Source: Acidiferrobacteraceae bacterium (GTDB lineage: Bacteria; Pseudomonadota; Gammaproteobacteria; Arenicellales; UBA868). Taken from it: DNA of 11,634 nucleotides. The notes below the pieces were generated by a model, which searched no databases, was not told the DNA's origin, and was given only the letters and a program-made list of their open reading frames with translations. The translations under genes and the position numbers were made by a program. Shown here one piece after another: positions 6,210-11,634 of the stretch; position 1 is the stretch's first letter; each line of letters opens with the position of its first letter. The stretch covers positions 1 to 11,634 of the forward strand of contig PAUU01000063.1 in NCBI GenBank assembly GCA_002713825.1. Direction: 5' to 3'.

Positions 6210-7148
6210 TTGACCGCCTGCGTGACTGATCAGACCCGTCCTTCGCCAGTGGTTCACTGTCGCGACATTCGAAAAGCGTTCGGCAACATGGTCGCCGTTG
6301 TTGATCTCAGCTTTGACATTCAACCCCAGAGCTGCTTTGGCCTATTGGGACCAAACGGGGCCGGCAAAACCACCACGCTACGCATGCTGCTCGGCCAATC
6401 GCCCCGCTCTGGAGGTGTGCTCGAGGTCTTCGGTCAGGATATCAATCATGGTCGAAGAGCCATCCGCCAGCGGACTGGCGTTGTGCCCCAAGCCGATAAT
6501 CTCGATCCTGACTTTACGGTAAGAGAGAACCTAGCGATGTACGGTAGTTACTTTAGACTTGATCCAAAGGTCATGGATGAGCGGATCCCGACGTTGCTCG
6601 ACATGGTAGAGCTTGCACCTCGAGCGAATGACCGAATCAGCACACTTTCCGGAGGCATGAAACGCAGACTAACCCTTGCGCGTGCTCTGGTAAATGATCC
6701 ACAACTGCTTGTACTTGACGAGCCCACAACCGGACTGGATCCCCAGGCAAGACACATGATCTGGTCGCTAATTCATCAGATGAAGCGATCTGGCAAGACA
6801 ATTCTGCTTACTACTCACTACATGGAAGAGGCTGAACGGCTCTGTGATGATGTAATTGTTATCGATGAGGGGAGCCTGCTGGCTAAAGGAAGTCCGTCAG
6901 AACTGATCGAAACTTTTTGCGAGAGCACGGTACTTGAGATCCGGGGAGACGTCAAAGAAATTCGGATCCAGTCTCTGCCAGCGAATTGGCGAACTGAGGA
7001 AGCAGGTGAAAGTCTCTATATATACGCTGACGACTCCCAGGCTCTAGAGGATTTTTCCAAAGAACTAATCGGTATGTTCTGTCTGCATCGCCGAGCCATG
7101 TTGGAAGATGTGTTTTTACGGCTAACAGGACGGGCACTTCGGGGATGA
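6210..7148 (+). CDS. NodI-like ABC transporter ATP-binding protein
   Basis: This 312-residue ATPase would drive a two-gene exporter with the permease that follows. It has Walker A GPNGAGKTT (47-55), the Q-loop at Gln94 (VVPQAD), signature LSGGM (146-150), Walker B LLVLDE (166-171), the D-loop TTGLD, and the switch histidine in TTHYMEEAER (His203). The C-terminal 85 residues are the accessory domain usual in NodI/DrrA-type exporters. The sequence style (DNLDPDFTVRENL, MKRRLTLARAL) is close to NodI. In rhizobia NodIJ exports Nod factors; many free-living Proteobacteria carry related pairs of unknown cargo. No nodulation genes are near, so Nod-factor export is not implied. The start is uncertain: TTG 6210 or GTG 6222, neither with a ribosome site. 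An ATG at 6199 overlaps the HAD stop but meets TGA after four codons. Translational coupling to the HAD gene seems likely. Confidence 0.9.
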   Translation: MTACVTDQTRPSPVVHCRDIRKAFGNMVAVVDLSFDIQPQSCFGLLGPNGAGKTTTLRMLLGQSPRSGGVLEVFGQDINHGRRAIRQRTGVVPQADNLDPDFTVRENLAMYGSYFRLDPKVMDERIPTLLDMVELAPRANDRISTLSGGMKRRLTLARALVNDPQLLVLDEPTTGLDPQARHMIWSLIHQMKRSGKTILLTTHYMEEAERLCDDVIVIDEGSLLAKGSPSELIETFCESTVLEIRGDVKEIRIQSLPANWRTEEAGESLYIYADDSQALEDFSKELIGMFCLHRRAMLEDVFLRLTGRALRG

Positions 7149-7924
7149 ATATACTCACTCCGCCGCGTCCTGGTCTTGAATGTTTGGCAGTCTGGCGGCG
7201 TAATGCATTGGTGTGGCGCAGAGTAATGACCACCAGTTTACTCTTTCACTTTGCTGAGCCTTTGCTCTACCTCTTAGGCATTGGTTACGGTCTTGGGAGG
7301 TTTGTTGGTGAACTCGACGGAATGCCTTACTTTACTTTTCTCGCTTCGGGATTTATCGCCTGGTCGGCGATGAACGTTGCCAGCATGGAGTCAATGTGGT
7401 CGGTCTATACTCGAATGGTGCCCCAACAAACATACGAAGGGATCCTGGCAACGCCCACAAAGGTAGATGATATCGTATTCGGCGAGCTCCTCTGGTGCGG
7501 AACCAAGAGCCTCATGAGCGGAACCGCCATCCTTGCGGTCGCGGCATTGCTAGGTGTAGTCAGCAACTGGGATGCATTGCTAGTGGTACCTGTAGTCTTC
7601 CTAACTGGAGTTTGCTTTGCCGCGCCTGGGCTCATTGTCACGGCGTACGCTACGTCTTACGATCACTTCAGCTTCTACCTCACACTCGTCATGACGCCGA
7701 TGTTCATCCTGTGTGGCGTGTTTTATCCCGTCGCCAGCCTTCCAGATACAGCTCAATTTTTTGTGCAACTACTGCCTCTGACCCACGCGGTTGAAATTAT
7801 TCGGCCAATCGTCGTCGGGCAACCCATCACAGACCTTGGGTTCCATCTCGCCGCGCTAAGTGGATTCGGACTGGTAACCACCTGGATCGCGACCGCGCTG
7901 TTCAGGCGACGGCTGATTAAGTAG
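7145..7924 (+). CDS. NodJ-like ABC-2 type export permease
   Basis: This 259-residue membrane protein has about six hydrophobic segments, at roughly 31-51, 64-84, 125-141, 144-169, 177-197 and 236-254, after a short basic cytoplasmic N terminus (WRRNALVWRR). The ABC-2 signature region is seen in the last third: MTPMFILCGVFYPVASLP (184-200) followed by LPLTHAVEIIRPI (210-222). The YEGILATPT segment (97-105) is the cytoplasmic coupling region typical of the NodJ/DrrB group. Its ATG overlaps the stop of the ATPase gene (ATGA), a classic coupled pair. It is the last gene of the HAD-NodI-NodJ unit and ends 32 bp before the convergent cobC stop. The cargo is unknown. A lipid, a saccharide or a modified small molecule would be in line with the family. 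Confidence 0.9.
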   Translation: MNILTPPRPGLECLAVWRRNALVWRRVMTTSLLFHFAEPLLYLLGIGYGLGRFVGELDGMPYFTFLASGFIAWSAMNVASMESMWSVYTRMVPQQTYEGILATPTKVDDIVFGELLWCGTKSLMSGTAILAVAALLGVVSNWDALLVVPVVFLTGVCFAAPGLIVTAYATSYDHFSFYLTLVMTPMFILCGVFYPVASLPDTAQFFVQLLPLTHAVEIIRPIVVGQPITDLGFHLAALSGFGLVTTWIATALFRRRLIK

Positions 7925-7956
7925 CACGAAAACACTCCTTCGTCACAAAGCTAGAA

Positions 7957-8466
7957 TTAAGGAAGACAGAGATAATCGCCGAAATCCATGGACTTCTTGG
8001 CTGCCATTTCGACGCTGAGAACTCCACGCAAAGCCCAACACGCCTTAATTACACCTGAATGAGTGATAAGGAGATTGTCTTCTCCAGGAAGTTCTGAGAG
8101 GAATTCGTCCACACGCTCGATTACATCCTGAAATCGCTCACCACCGGGTACTCGATAACCCACAATGTCGTTTGCCCAAGCGTCAATTTCCTTCGGATTG
8201 ATTTCCGACCACGGTATGCCTTCCCATTCTCCGAAATCCATCTCCTGAATTCTAGAATCGACTTCAAAAGGTATATTCAAATACTCGGCTAGTTTCAGAC
8301 ATCGGCGCAACGGGCTCACAATAACTTTCGAGTACGTTTTTTTAATTCTTCGCTTAACCTGTTGCGCCTCAACAGGGAAGGCATCACTGACGTCAAGATC
8401 GAGACGTCCATAGCAAACGCCCTCTGGGATTTTAGGACTAGTGTGCCGAATCAGGTAGAGAGCCAT
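7957..8466 (-). CDS. cobC: alpha-ribazole phosphatase / adenosylcobalamin-5'-phosphate phosphatase (CobC)
   Basis: This 169-residue histidine phosphatase removes the 5'-phosphate from alpha-ribazole-5'-phosphate or adenosylcobalamin-5'-phosphate, the last step of nucleotide-loop assembly. The catalytic His8 lies in LIRHTSP, Arg7 beside it. SPLRRC (51-56) gives the second arginine, MDFGEWEG (76-83) the acid Glu80, and THSGVI (135-140) the second histidine, His136. CYGRLDLDVSD (18-28) is a stretch typical of CobC rather than general phosphoglycerate mutases. The start ATG at 8466 lies inside the end of cobS, a 16-bp overlap in another frame, so its translation is probably coupled. The frame stays open upstream to 8856, but that part is out-of-frame cobS sequence and shows no protein character. 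It is the last gene of the operon. Confidence 0.9.
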   Translation of the reverse strand: MALYLIRHTSPKIPEGVCYGRLDLDVSDAFPVEAQQVKRRIKKTYSKVIVSPLRRCLKLAEYLNIPFEVDSRIQEMDFGEWEGIPWSEINPKEIDAWANDIVGYRVPGGERFQDVIERVDEFLSELPGEDNLLITHSGVIKACWALRGVLSVEMAAKKSMDFGDYLCLP

Positions 8467-9233
8467 AGACCACTCGCTGAGAGATAGATAAGCACCTCTG
8501 AAATCTGCTGTGAAAAGCCAAGATAATCGCCGGTATATCCCCCAATCTGGTGCACACACAATCGTGCCAGTAGGAAGACAGCAACCACAAGGATAAGGGC
8601 CGCAACCACCGTGAGCTGCAGTTGCCAGAGCCCCAGGGGCACGACGACTGCCAGTCCGACCAGAAGCCCTCTGGAGGGTACACCCTGCGCCACAGGTTTT
8701 GCCCGGGACGCCTCGGCGTCCTGCACATAATCGAGTAGATAGATCAAAACCAGAGGAGCGATCCTGGAAAGTGCATGAGCGACAACAAGTAACACGACGC
8801 CTAGAACAGGATCCAAAAAAGCCAGTATCGCTGTCCGCAGAGAAAGGACGACCCACAGAGCCGTGGCGCCATAGGTCCCAATCCTCGAGTCCTTCATGAT
8901 CCGAAGCTTGTCCGCCGGAGCAAACCCACCGCCAAACCCGTCACACACATCGGCCAGGCCGTCCTCATGGAAACAGCCTGTCAACAGCAGTCCAGCGACG
9001 ACGGCCAGCACTGCCGCTGCAGGTTGAGGCAGCCAGAGTGTCGAGAACCAGAATACGCCCGCTACGATGACGCCGATACCGAGCCCAATCCAAGGCAGAT
9101 ACTGACTGGCGTGATCAAGATCGCTATCTGAGAATCCAGAGATGGTGCCCATCGGTATACGGGTAAAGTAGCCTACGGCCACCCGAAAGCGACGAAGCTC
9201 TCGTGACACAGAATCGGGATTCAATAACGCCAT
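8451..9233 (-). CDS. cobS: adenosylcobinamide-GDP ribazoletransferase (cobalamin synthase, CobS)
   Basis: This 260-residue inner-membrane enzyme joins adenosylcobinamide-GDP with alpha-ribazole(-5'-phosphate) to give adenosylcobalamin(-5'-phosphate) and GMP. The family motif is GCFHEDGLADVCDGFGGG (86-103), whose acidic residues bind Mg2+, followed by MKDSRIGTYG (113-122). FFTRIP-type sequence near the N terminus appears as VGYFTRIP (20-27). Several hydrophobic helices follow, at about 48-64, 72-87, 125-140, 144-165 and in the C-terminal third. The gene starts 18 nt after the cobT stop, with only a weak ribosome site, and its end overlaps cobC. The length is normal for the family. Confidence 0.95.
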   Translation of the reverse strand: MALLNPDSVSRELRRFRVAVGYFTRIPMGTISGFSDSDLDHASQYLPWIGLGIGVIVAGVFWFSTLWLPQPAAAVLAVVAGLLLTGCFHEDGLADVCDGFGGGFAPADKLRIMKDSRIGTYGATALWVVLSLRTAILAFLDPVLGVVLLVVAHALSRIAPLVLIYLLDYVQDAEASRAKPVAQGVPSRGLLVGLAVVVPLGLWQLQLTVVAALILVVAVFLLARLCVHQIGGYTGDYLGFSQQISEVLIYLSASGLWLST

Positions 9234-9251
9234 AGTCGCTTTTGCGGTCCG

Positions 9252-10322
9252 CTAATCGGAGGCCTCGCTGACGCCCGCTTCGACAAACGTCGCCATATAG
9301 CTGTGCAGTTGGCAGGCCGCCTCAAGCACGAGAACCGCAACGGCAGCTCCACTCCCCTCTCCCAGTCGCATACCGAGATCCAGCAACGGATCTGCTTTCA
9401 GGGCCGCCAAAACATGCTTGTGTCCCGGCTCTGCTGAGCAGTGAGAGTAAAAAAGCCATGGCGCAATAGAAGGATTGGCTTTGACGGCAACCAATGCCGC
9501 CACTGAGGCAATAAATCCATCCACGAGCACTGCTTTGCCTTTCTGAGCACAGCCAACATAAGCGCCGACCAGTCCTGCGATCTCAAAACCTCCAAGATGT
9601 CTCAAGATCATCATTGGCGGCGCCTCGCGAATAACCGCGTCATGATGCTTAAGCGCCTGGCTAATCACATCCGACTTGTGCCTGACCCCTGCTGAATCGA
9701 GCCCGGTTCCCGGCCCGACCAGATCCTCCGGCGGCAAACCCAGCAGAGCACAGGCAAGTGCGCTGGCGCTAGTGGTATTCCCAATGCCCATTTCTCCGCC
9801 AATGAAGAGTTGACTTTCAGTTTCAACCACTTTCCCCGCTGCTCGTTGCCCAGCGTCGAGACTCTCTGTCAGTTGCGAAGCGTTCATCGCCGGCTGGCTG
9901 ACAAAGTTCGCGGTTCCTGGACCGAGGTCCAATCGGGAGACCCTATCGAGCTCACCCGGATCATTTACGAGACCAAGATTAATCACTTCCAATTTGGCGC
10001 CGAGATGCGCGGCCATGACTGAGATCGCCGCACCTCCGCGAGCGAAATTTCTTACCATCTCTCCCGTCACTGCCACGGGAAACGCGGAGACCCCTTCCGC
10101 CGCTACACCATGGTCTGCCGCAAAGACACCGATATAGGCGGGTTTGGTCTGGGGTACGTCGGTATTCTGCAGTGTGGCGAGATGCACCGCGCACGCCTCT
10201 AGTCGACCCAGTGAACCGGGCGGCTTTGTCAGGCTGTTCTGTCGGGCCAGCGCTGCCTCGCGGGCCCTTTCAGACACCGGCATTGCTGGAGCAACAATCC
10301 AGTCATTCTCCGATTGCTCCAT
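9252..10322 (-). CDS. cobT: nicotinate-nucleotide--dimethylbenzimidazole phosphoribosyltransferase (CobT)
   Basis: This 356-residue cytoplasmic enzyme transfers phosphoribose from nicotinate mononucleotide to a lower-ligand base, usually 5,6-dimethylbenzimidazole, making alpha-ribazole-5'-phosphate. Conserved blocks in order are [12 protein letters not shown] (31-42), [16 protein letters not shown] (67-82), [12 protein letters not shown] (176-187, with Glu177), VGPGTGLD (202-209) and [10 protein letters not shown] (318-327). Glu322 fits the catalytic glutamate (Glu317 in the Salmonella enzyme) and Glu177 the second active-site acid. The length matches the family. The start is supported by AGGGAAA just before the ATG. 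It lies 10 nt after cobU and 18 nt before cobS. The lower-ligand base actually used cannot be read from the sequence, and no bluB or bzaA-like gene is in the window. Confidence 0.96.
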   Translation of the reverse strand: MEQSENDWIVAPAMPVSERAREAALARQNSLTKPPGSLGRLEACAVHLATLQNTDVPQTKPAYIGVFAADHGVAAEGVSAFPVAVTGEMVRNFARGGAAISVMAAHLGAKLEVINLGLVNDPGELDRVSRLDLGPGTANFVSQPAMNASQLTESLDAGQRAAGKVVETESQLFIGGEMGIGNTTSASALACALLGLPPEDLVGPGTGLDSAGVRHKSDVISQALKHHDAVIREAPPMMILRHLGGFEIAGLVGAYVGCAQKGKAVLVDGFIASVAALVAVKANPSIAPWLFYSHCSAEPGHKHVLAALKADPLLDLGMRLGEGSGAAVAVLVLEAACQLHSYMATFVEAGVSEASD

Positions 10323-10332
10323 TGATTTCCCT

Positions 10333-10854
10333 CTAGACTGTCTGCTTCACCCAAGTTGGTATCCCGGCCACCATCAGGATCACATTGTCTGCGAGCGCTG
10401 CAAGTGTCTGATGCAGAACTCCGATCTCATCGCAAAAACGTCTGCTCAGTGCGTCCATGGGTACCACGCCGCTGTTCGTTTCATTGCTCACCAGGACCAG
10501 ATTGTGTCGTCCTCGTTTTAACTCCGTGATCAGCGCCTCAATCTCGCCTCTTCCCGTTTTGAATCGCTCGTCGGTCAAGAGAAGATTTGTTATCCACAAC
10601 GTAAGGCAATCGACTATGACGACGTTTTCGGCCGTCCCATACTCAAAGAGCGCTTTAGCTAAATGAATCGGTTCCTCGATAGTTTTCCAATGCTCCGGTC
10701 GATGTGTTTGGTGCAGGGCAATCCGCTCTTGCATTTCAACATCCTTTGCCTCGGCAGTGGCAACATAAACGATCTGGTCTGAGATATCAGCAGCCAAGCG
10801 CTCTGCCATGCGGCTCTTGCCAGAGCGGACACCTCCGAGAATCAGGGTCAGCAT
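10333..10854 (-). CDS. cobU: bifunctional adenosylcobinamide kinase / adenosylcobinamide-phosphate guanylyltransferase (CobU/CobP)
   Basis: This 173-residue enzyme phosphorylates adenosylcobinamide and then attaches GMP, giving adenosylcobinamide-GDP for CobS. The P-loop is GGVRSGKS (7-14). His48 in [11 protein letters not shown] (46-56) fits the histidine that carries GMP in the Salmonella enzyme (His46). [12 protein letters not shown] (81-92) is the Walker B-like block with Asp82. The segment [10 protein letters not shown] (123-132) corresponds to the SNEVGxGIVP loop of most homologues, with Thr-Asn-Ser in place of Val-Gly-Met/Leu. [10 protein letters not shown] (136-145) closes the family pattern. 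It starts 64 nt after the ABC ATPase gene and ends 10 nt before cobT. The presence of this gene fits salvage of cobinamide. Confidence 0.94.
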   Translation of the reverse strand: MLTLILGGVRSGKSRMAERLAADISDQIVYVATAEAKDVEMQERIALHQTHRPEHWKTIEEPIHLAKALFEYGTAENVVIVDCLTLWITNLLLTDERFKTGRGEIEALITELKRGRHNLVLVSNETNSGVVPMDALSRRFCDEIGVLHQTLAALADNVILMVAGIPTWVKQTV

Positions 10855-10918
10855 TGTGCTCTCAGCAGAGTGCCACGAACTTGGACCGCTTTAACTGCAT
10901 ACGTTTTTGAGATCACAC

Positions 10919-11634
10919 TCATGCCGGATAAAAAAAGTATGTGTCACCCACCTGATAGCGGTGGAGTTGGTGCTGGTAAAGCCTAGACAGATTTTCTTCG
11001 TTCGCGATCAGCTCTACCGGGCCTTGGCGCGTTTCTCCCTCACCATACAACAAAAGCAGGTGATCACTAAAGCGCGTAGCGAGATTGACATCATGCATGA
11101 CCATCACGACCGCCCGCGCCTTGGCTCGACACTCGGCAAGGAACTCCTTGAGCAGTTGGGTCTGAAAATGAAGATCGAGGTGATTAACCGGTTCATCCAT
11201 AAACACCAGTTCTGTCTCTTGCGCGGCCAACGCGGCAAGCTCCACCCGTCGCCGTTCGCCGCCGGATAATGAAGAGAGATCGCGACTTCCAAAGTCCTGG
11301 AGACCGACGCGGTTCAACTCCCGCTCAACAATTGATTGATCGTGCTCGCTCGAGTCCCGCCACCTCTGGATCCACGGATGGCGCCCGTTCATTACGGTCT
11401 CATTGACAGTCGTTGGAAACTGAATCTCTGGATTCTGAAACAGCAGACCAATCTTCTGTGCACGACTCCGTCGGGTCAGCTGATCAAGAGGATCTCTCCC
11501 GAGCCGGATATGACCCCGTTTCAAGGGTCTCAGGCCCGCAAGAGTCCGCAGAAGCGTGGTCTTTCCGATACCGTTGCGACCCAGAATCGACCAGACCATT
11601 CCCGGCTCAAGACTCAGATTCAGATCACGGCAGA
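10919..11634 (-). CDS. btuD: ABC transporter ATPase, BtuD/FepC type (N terminus outside window)
   Basis: The gene enters from the right edge. The reading frame is open to the last base, and the residues before the internal ATG at 11599 (RDLNLSLEPG) look like normal N-terminal ABC sequence, so that ATG is not the start. Counting from that Met, it has Walker A GRNGIGKTT (7-15), the Q-loop LLFQNPE (52-58), TVNETVMNGRHPW typical of iron/B12 importers (64-76), signature LSGGERRR (111-118), Walker B LVFMDEP (131-137) with NHLDL, and the switch histidine in VMVMHDVNLA. This is the class that powers BtuC- or FecCD-like permeases for cobalamin, cobinamide and siderophores. Its position directly before cobU on the same strand favours corrinoids. 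Permease and binding protein genes are expected beyond the edge. The FQNPEIQFP sequence is slightly reminiscent of CbiO-type cobalt ATPases, the main alternative. Confidence 0.8.
   Translation of the reverse strand, partial: CRDLNLSLEPGMVWSILGRNGIGKTTLLRTLAGLRPLKRGHIRLGRDPLDQLTRRSRAQKIGLLFQNPEIQFPTTVNETVMNGRHPWIQRWRDSSEHDQSIVERELNRVGLQDFGSRDLSSLSGGERRRVELAALAAQETELVFMDEPVNHLDLHFQTQLLKEFLAECRAKARAVVMVMHDVNLATRFSDHLLLLYGEGETRQGPVELIANEENLSRLYQHQLHRYQVGDTYFFYPA

Noticed and set aside
7926..7943. A possible terminator hairpin (ACGAA / TTCGT) between the convergent nodJ-like and cobC genes.
   Set aside because: The stem has only 5 bp with an 8-nt loop and no T-run on either strand, so it is too weak to call.
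8467..8856. Upstream extension of the cobC frame to a 299-residue protein, which could be read as an N-terminal fusion.
   Set aside because: The extra 130 codons are cobS sequence in another frame. They are rich in Cys, Arg and Gly with no domain, and the phosphatase motif LIRHTSP begins right after the ATG at 8466.
10907..11269. A 120-codon plus-strand frame opposite the ABC ATPase.
   Set aside because: The minus strand carries all the ABC motifs in order; the plus frame shows none of its own.
1..11634. Search for tRNA genes, CRISPR repeats, insertion-sequence ends, a cobalamin riboswitch and phage-like genes.
   Set aside because: Reading both strands gave no cloverleaf-like sequence, regularly spaced repeats, transposase or integrase motifs, or a conserved B12-box setting in a non-coding stretch.

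Overview
The window reads as chromosomal DNA from a free-living proteobacterium, most likely a gammaproteobacterium. This rests on the cobalamin nucleotide-loop genes in one tight operon, a non-rhizobial nodIJ-like exporter pair, a GntR/FCD regulator, and dense coding with short gaps. The taxonomic placement is inference from gene content and protein style only. No tRNA, rRNA, CRISPR array, insertion sequence or integrase is visible.

Layout. (1) Positions 1-3665, minus strand, read right to left: a single-polypeptide FAD amine oxidase/dehydrogenase, a type III (GlnT/GmaS-like) glutamine synthetase, and a class II glutamine amidotransferase (GlxB/MgsA-like) that runs off the left edge. This resembles part of the N-methylglutamate / gamma-glutamylamide route of amine assimilation. 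The oxidase is a standalone DAO-family protein rather than the first gene of a visible four-subunit N-methylglutamate dehydrogenase. (2) Positions 3666-3981: an AT-rich divergent control region with a perfect 14-bp palindrome and other repeats. (3) Positions 3982-4728, plus strand: a GntR-family (FadR/FCD) regulator, the likely controller of the amine cluster. (4) Positions 4725-5294, minus: a conserved-looking protein of unknown function that overlaps the end of the regulator gene by 4 bp, tail to tail. (5) Positions 5402-7924, plus: a HAD-IIA phosphatase followed by a NodI-like ABC ATPase and a NodJ-like ABC-2 permease, probably one transcription unit. (6) Positions 7957-11634, minus: an ABC ATPase of the BtuD/FepC type (cut by the right edge), then cobU, cobT, cobS and cobC, the late cobamide assembly and salvage pathway.

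How the genes may work together. In the first block, the synthetase would ligate ammonia or a small amine onto glutamate. The amidotransferase, with GlxC/GlxD (MgsB/MgsC-like) partners expected beyond the left edge, would move the group onto a 2-oxo acid. The FAD enzyme would oxidise the N-substituted amino acid. The GntR protein would sense a pathway acid or amino acid. In the last block, CobU activates adenosylcobinamide to its GDP form, CobT makes alpha-ribazole phosphate, CobS joins the two, and CobC removes the phosphate. The adjacent ATPase would power corrinoid uptake, so the operon looks like salvage of cobinamide/cobalamin. The HAD-NodIJ unit probably exports an unknown small or lipid-like molecule.

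The most noteworthy item is the amine cluster with its standalone oxidase and its GntR regulator. The HAD-NodIJ unit is the second.
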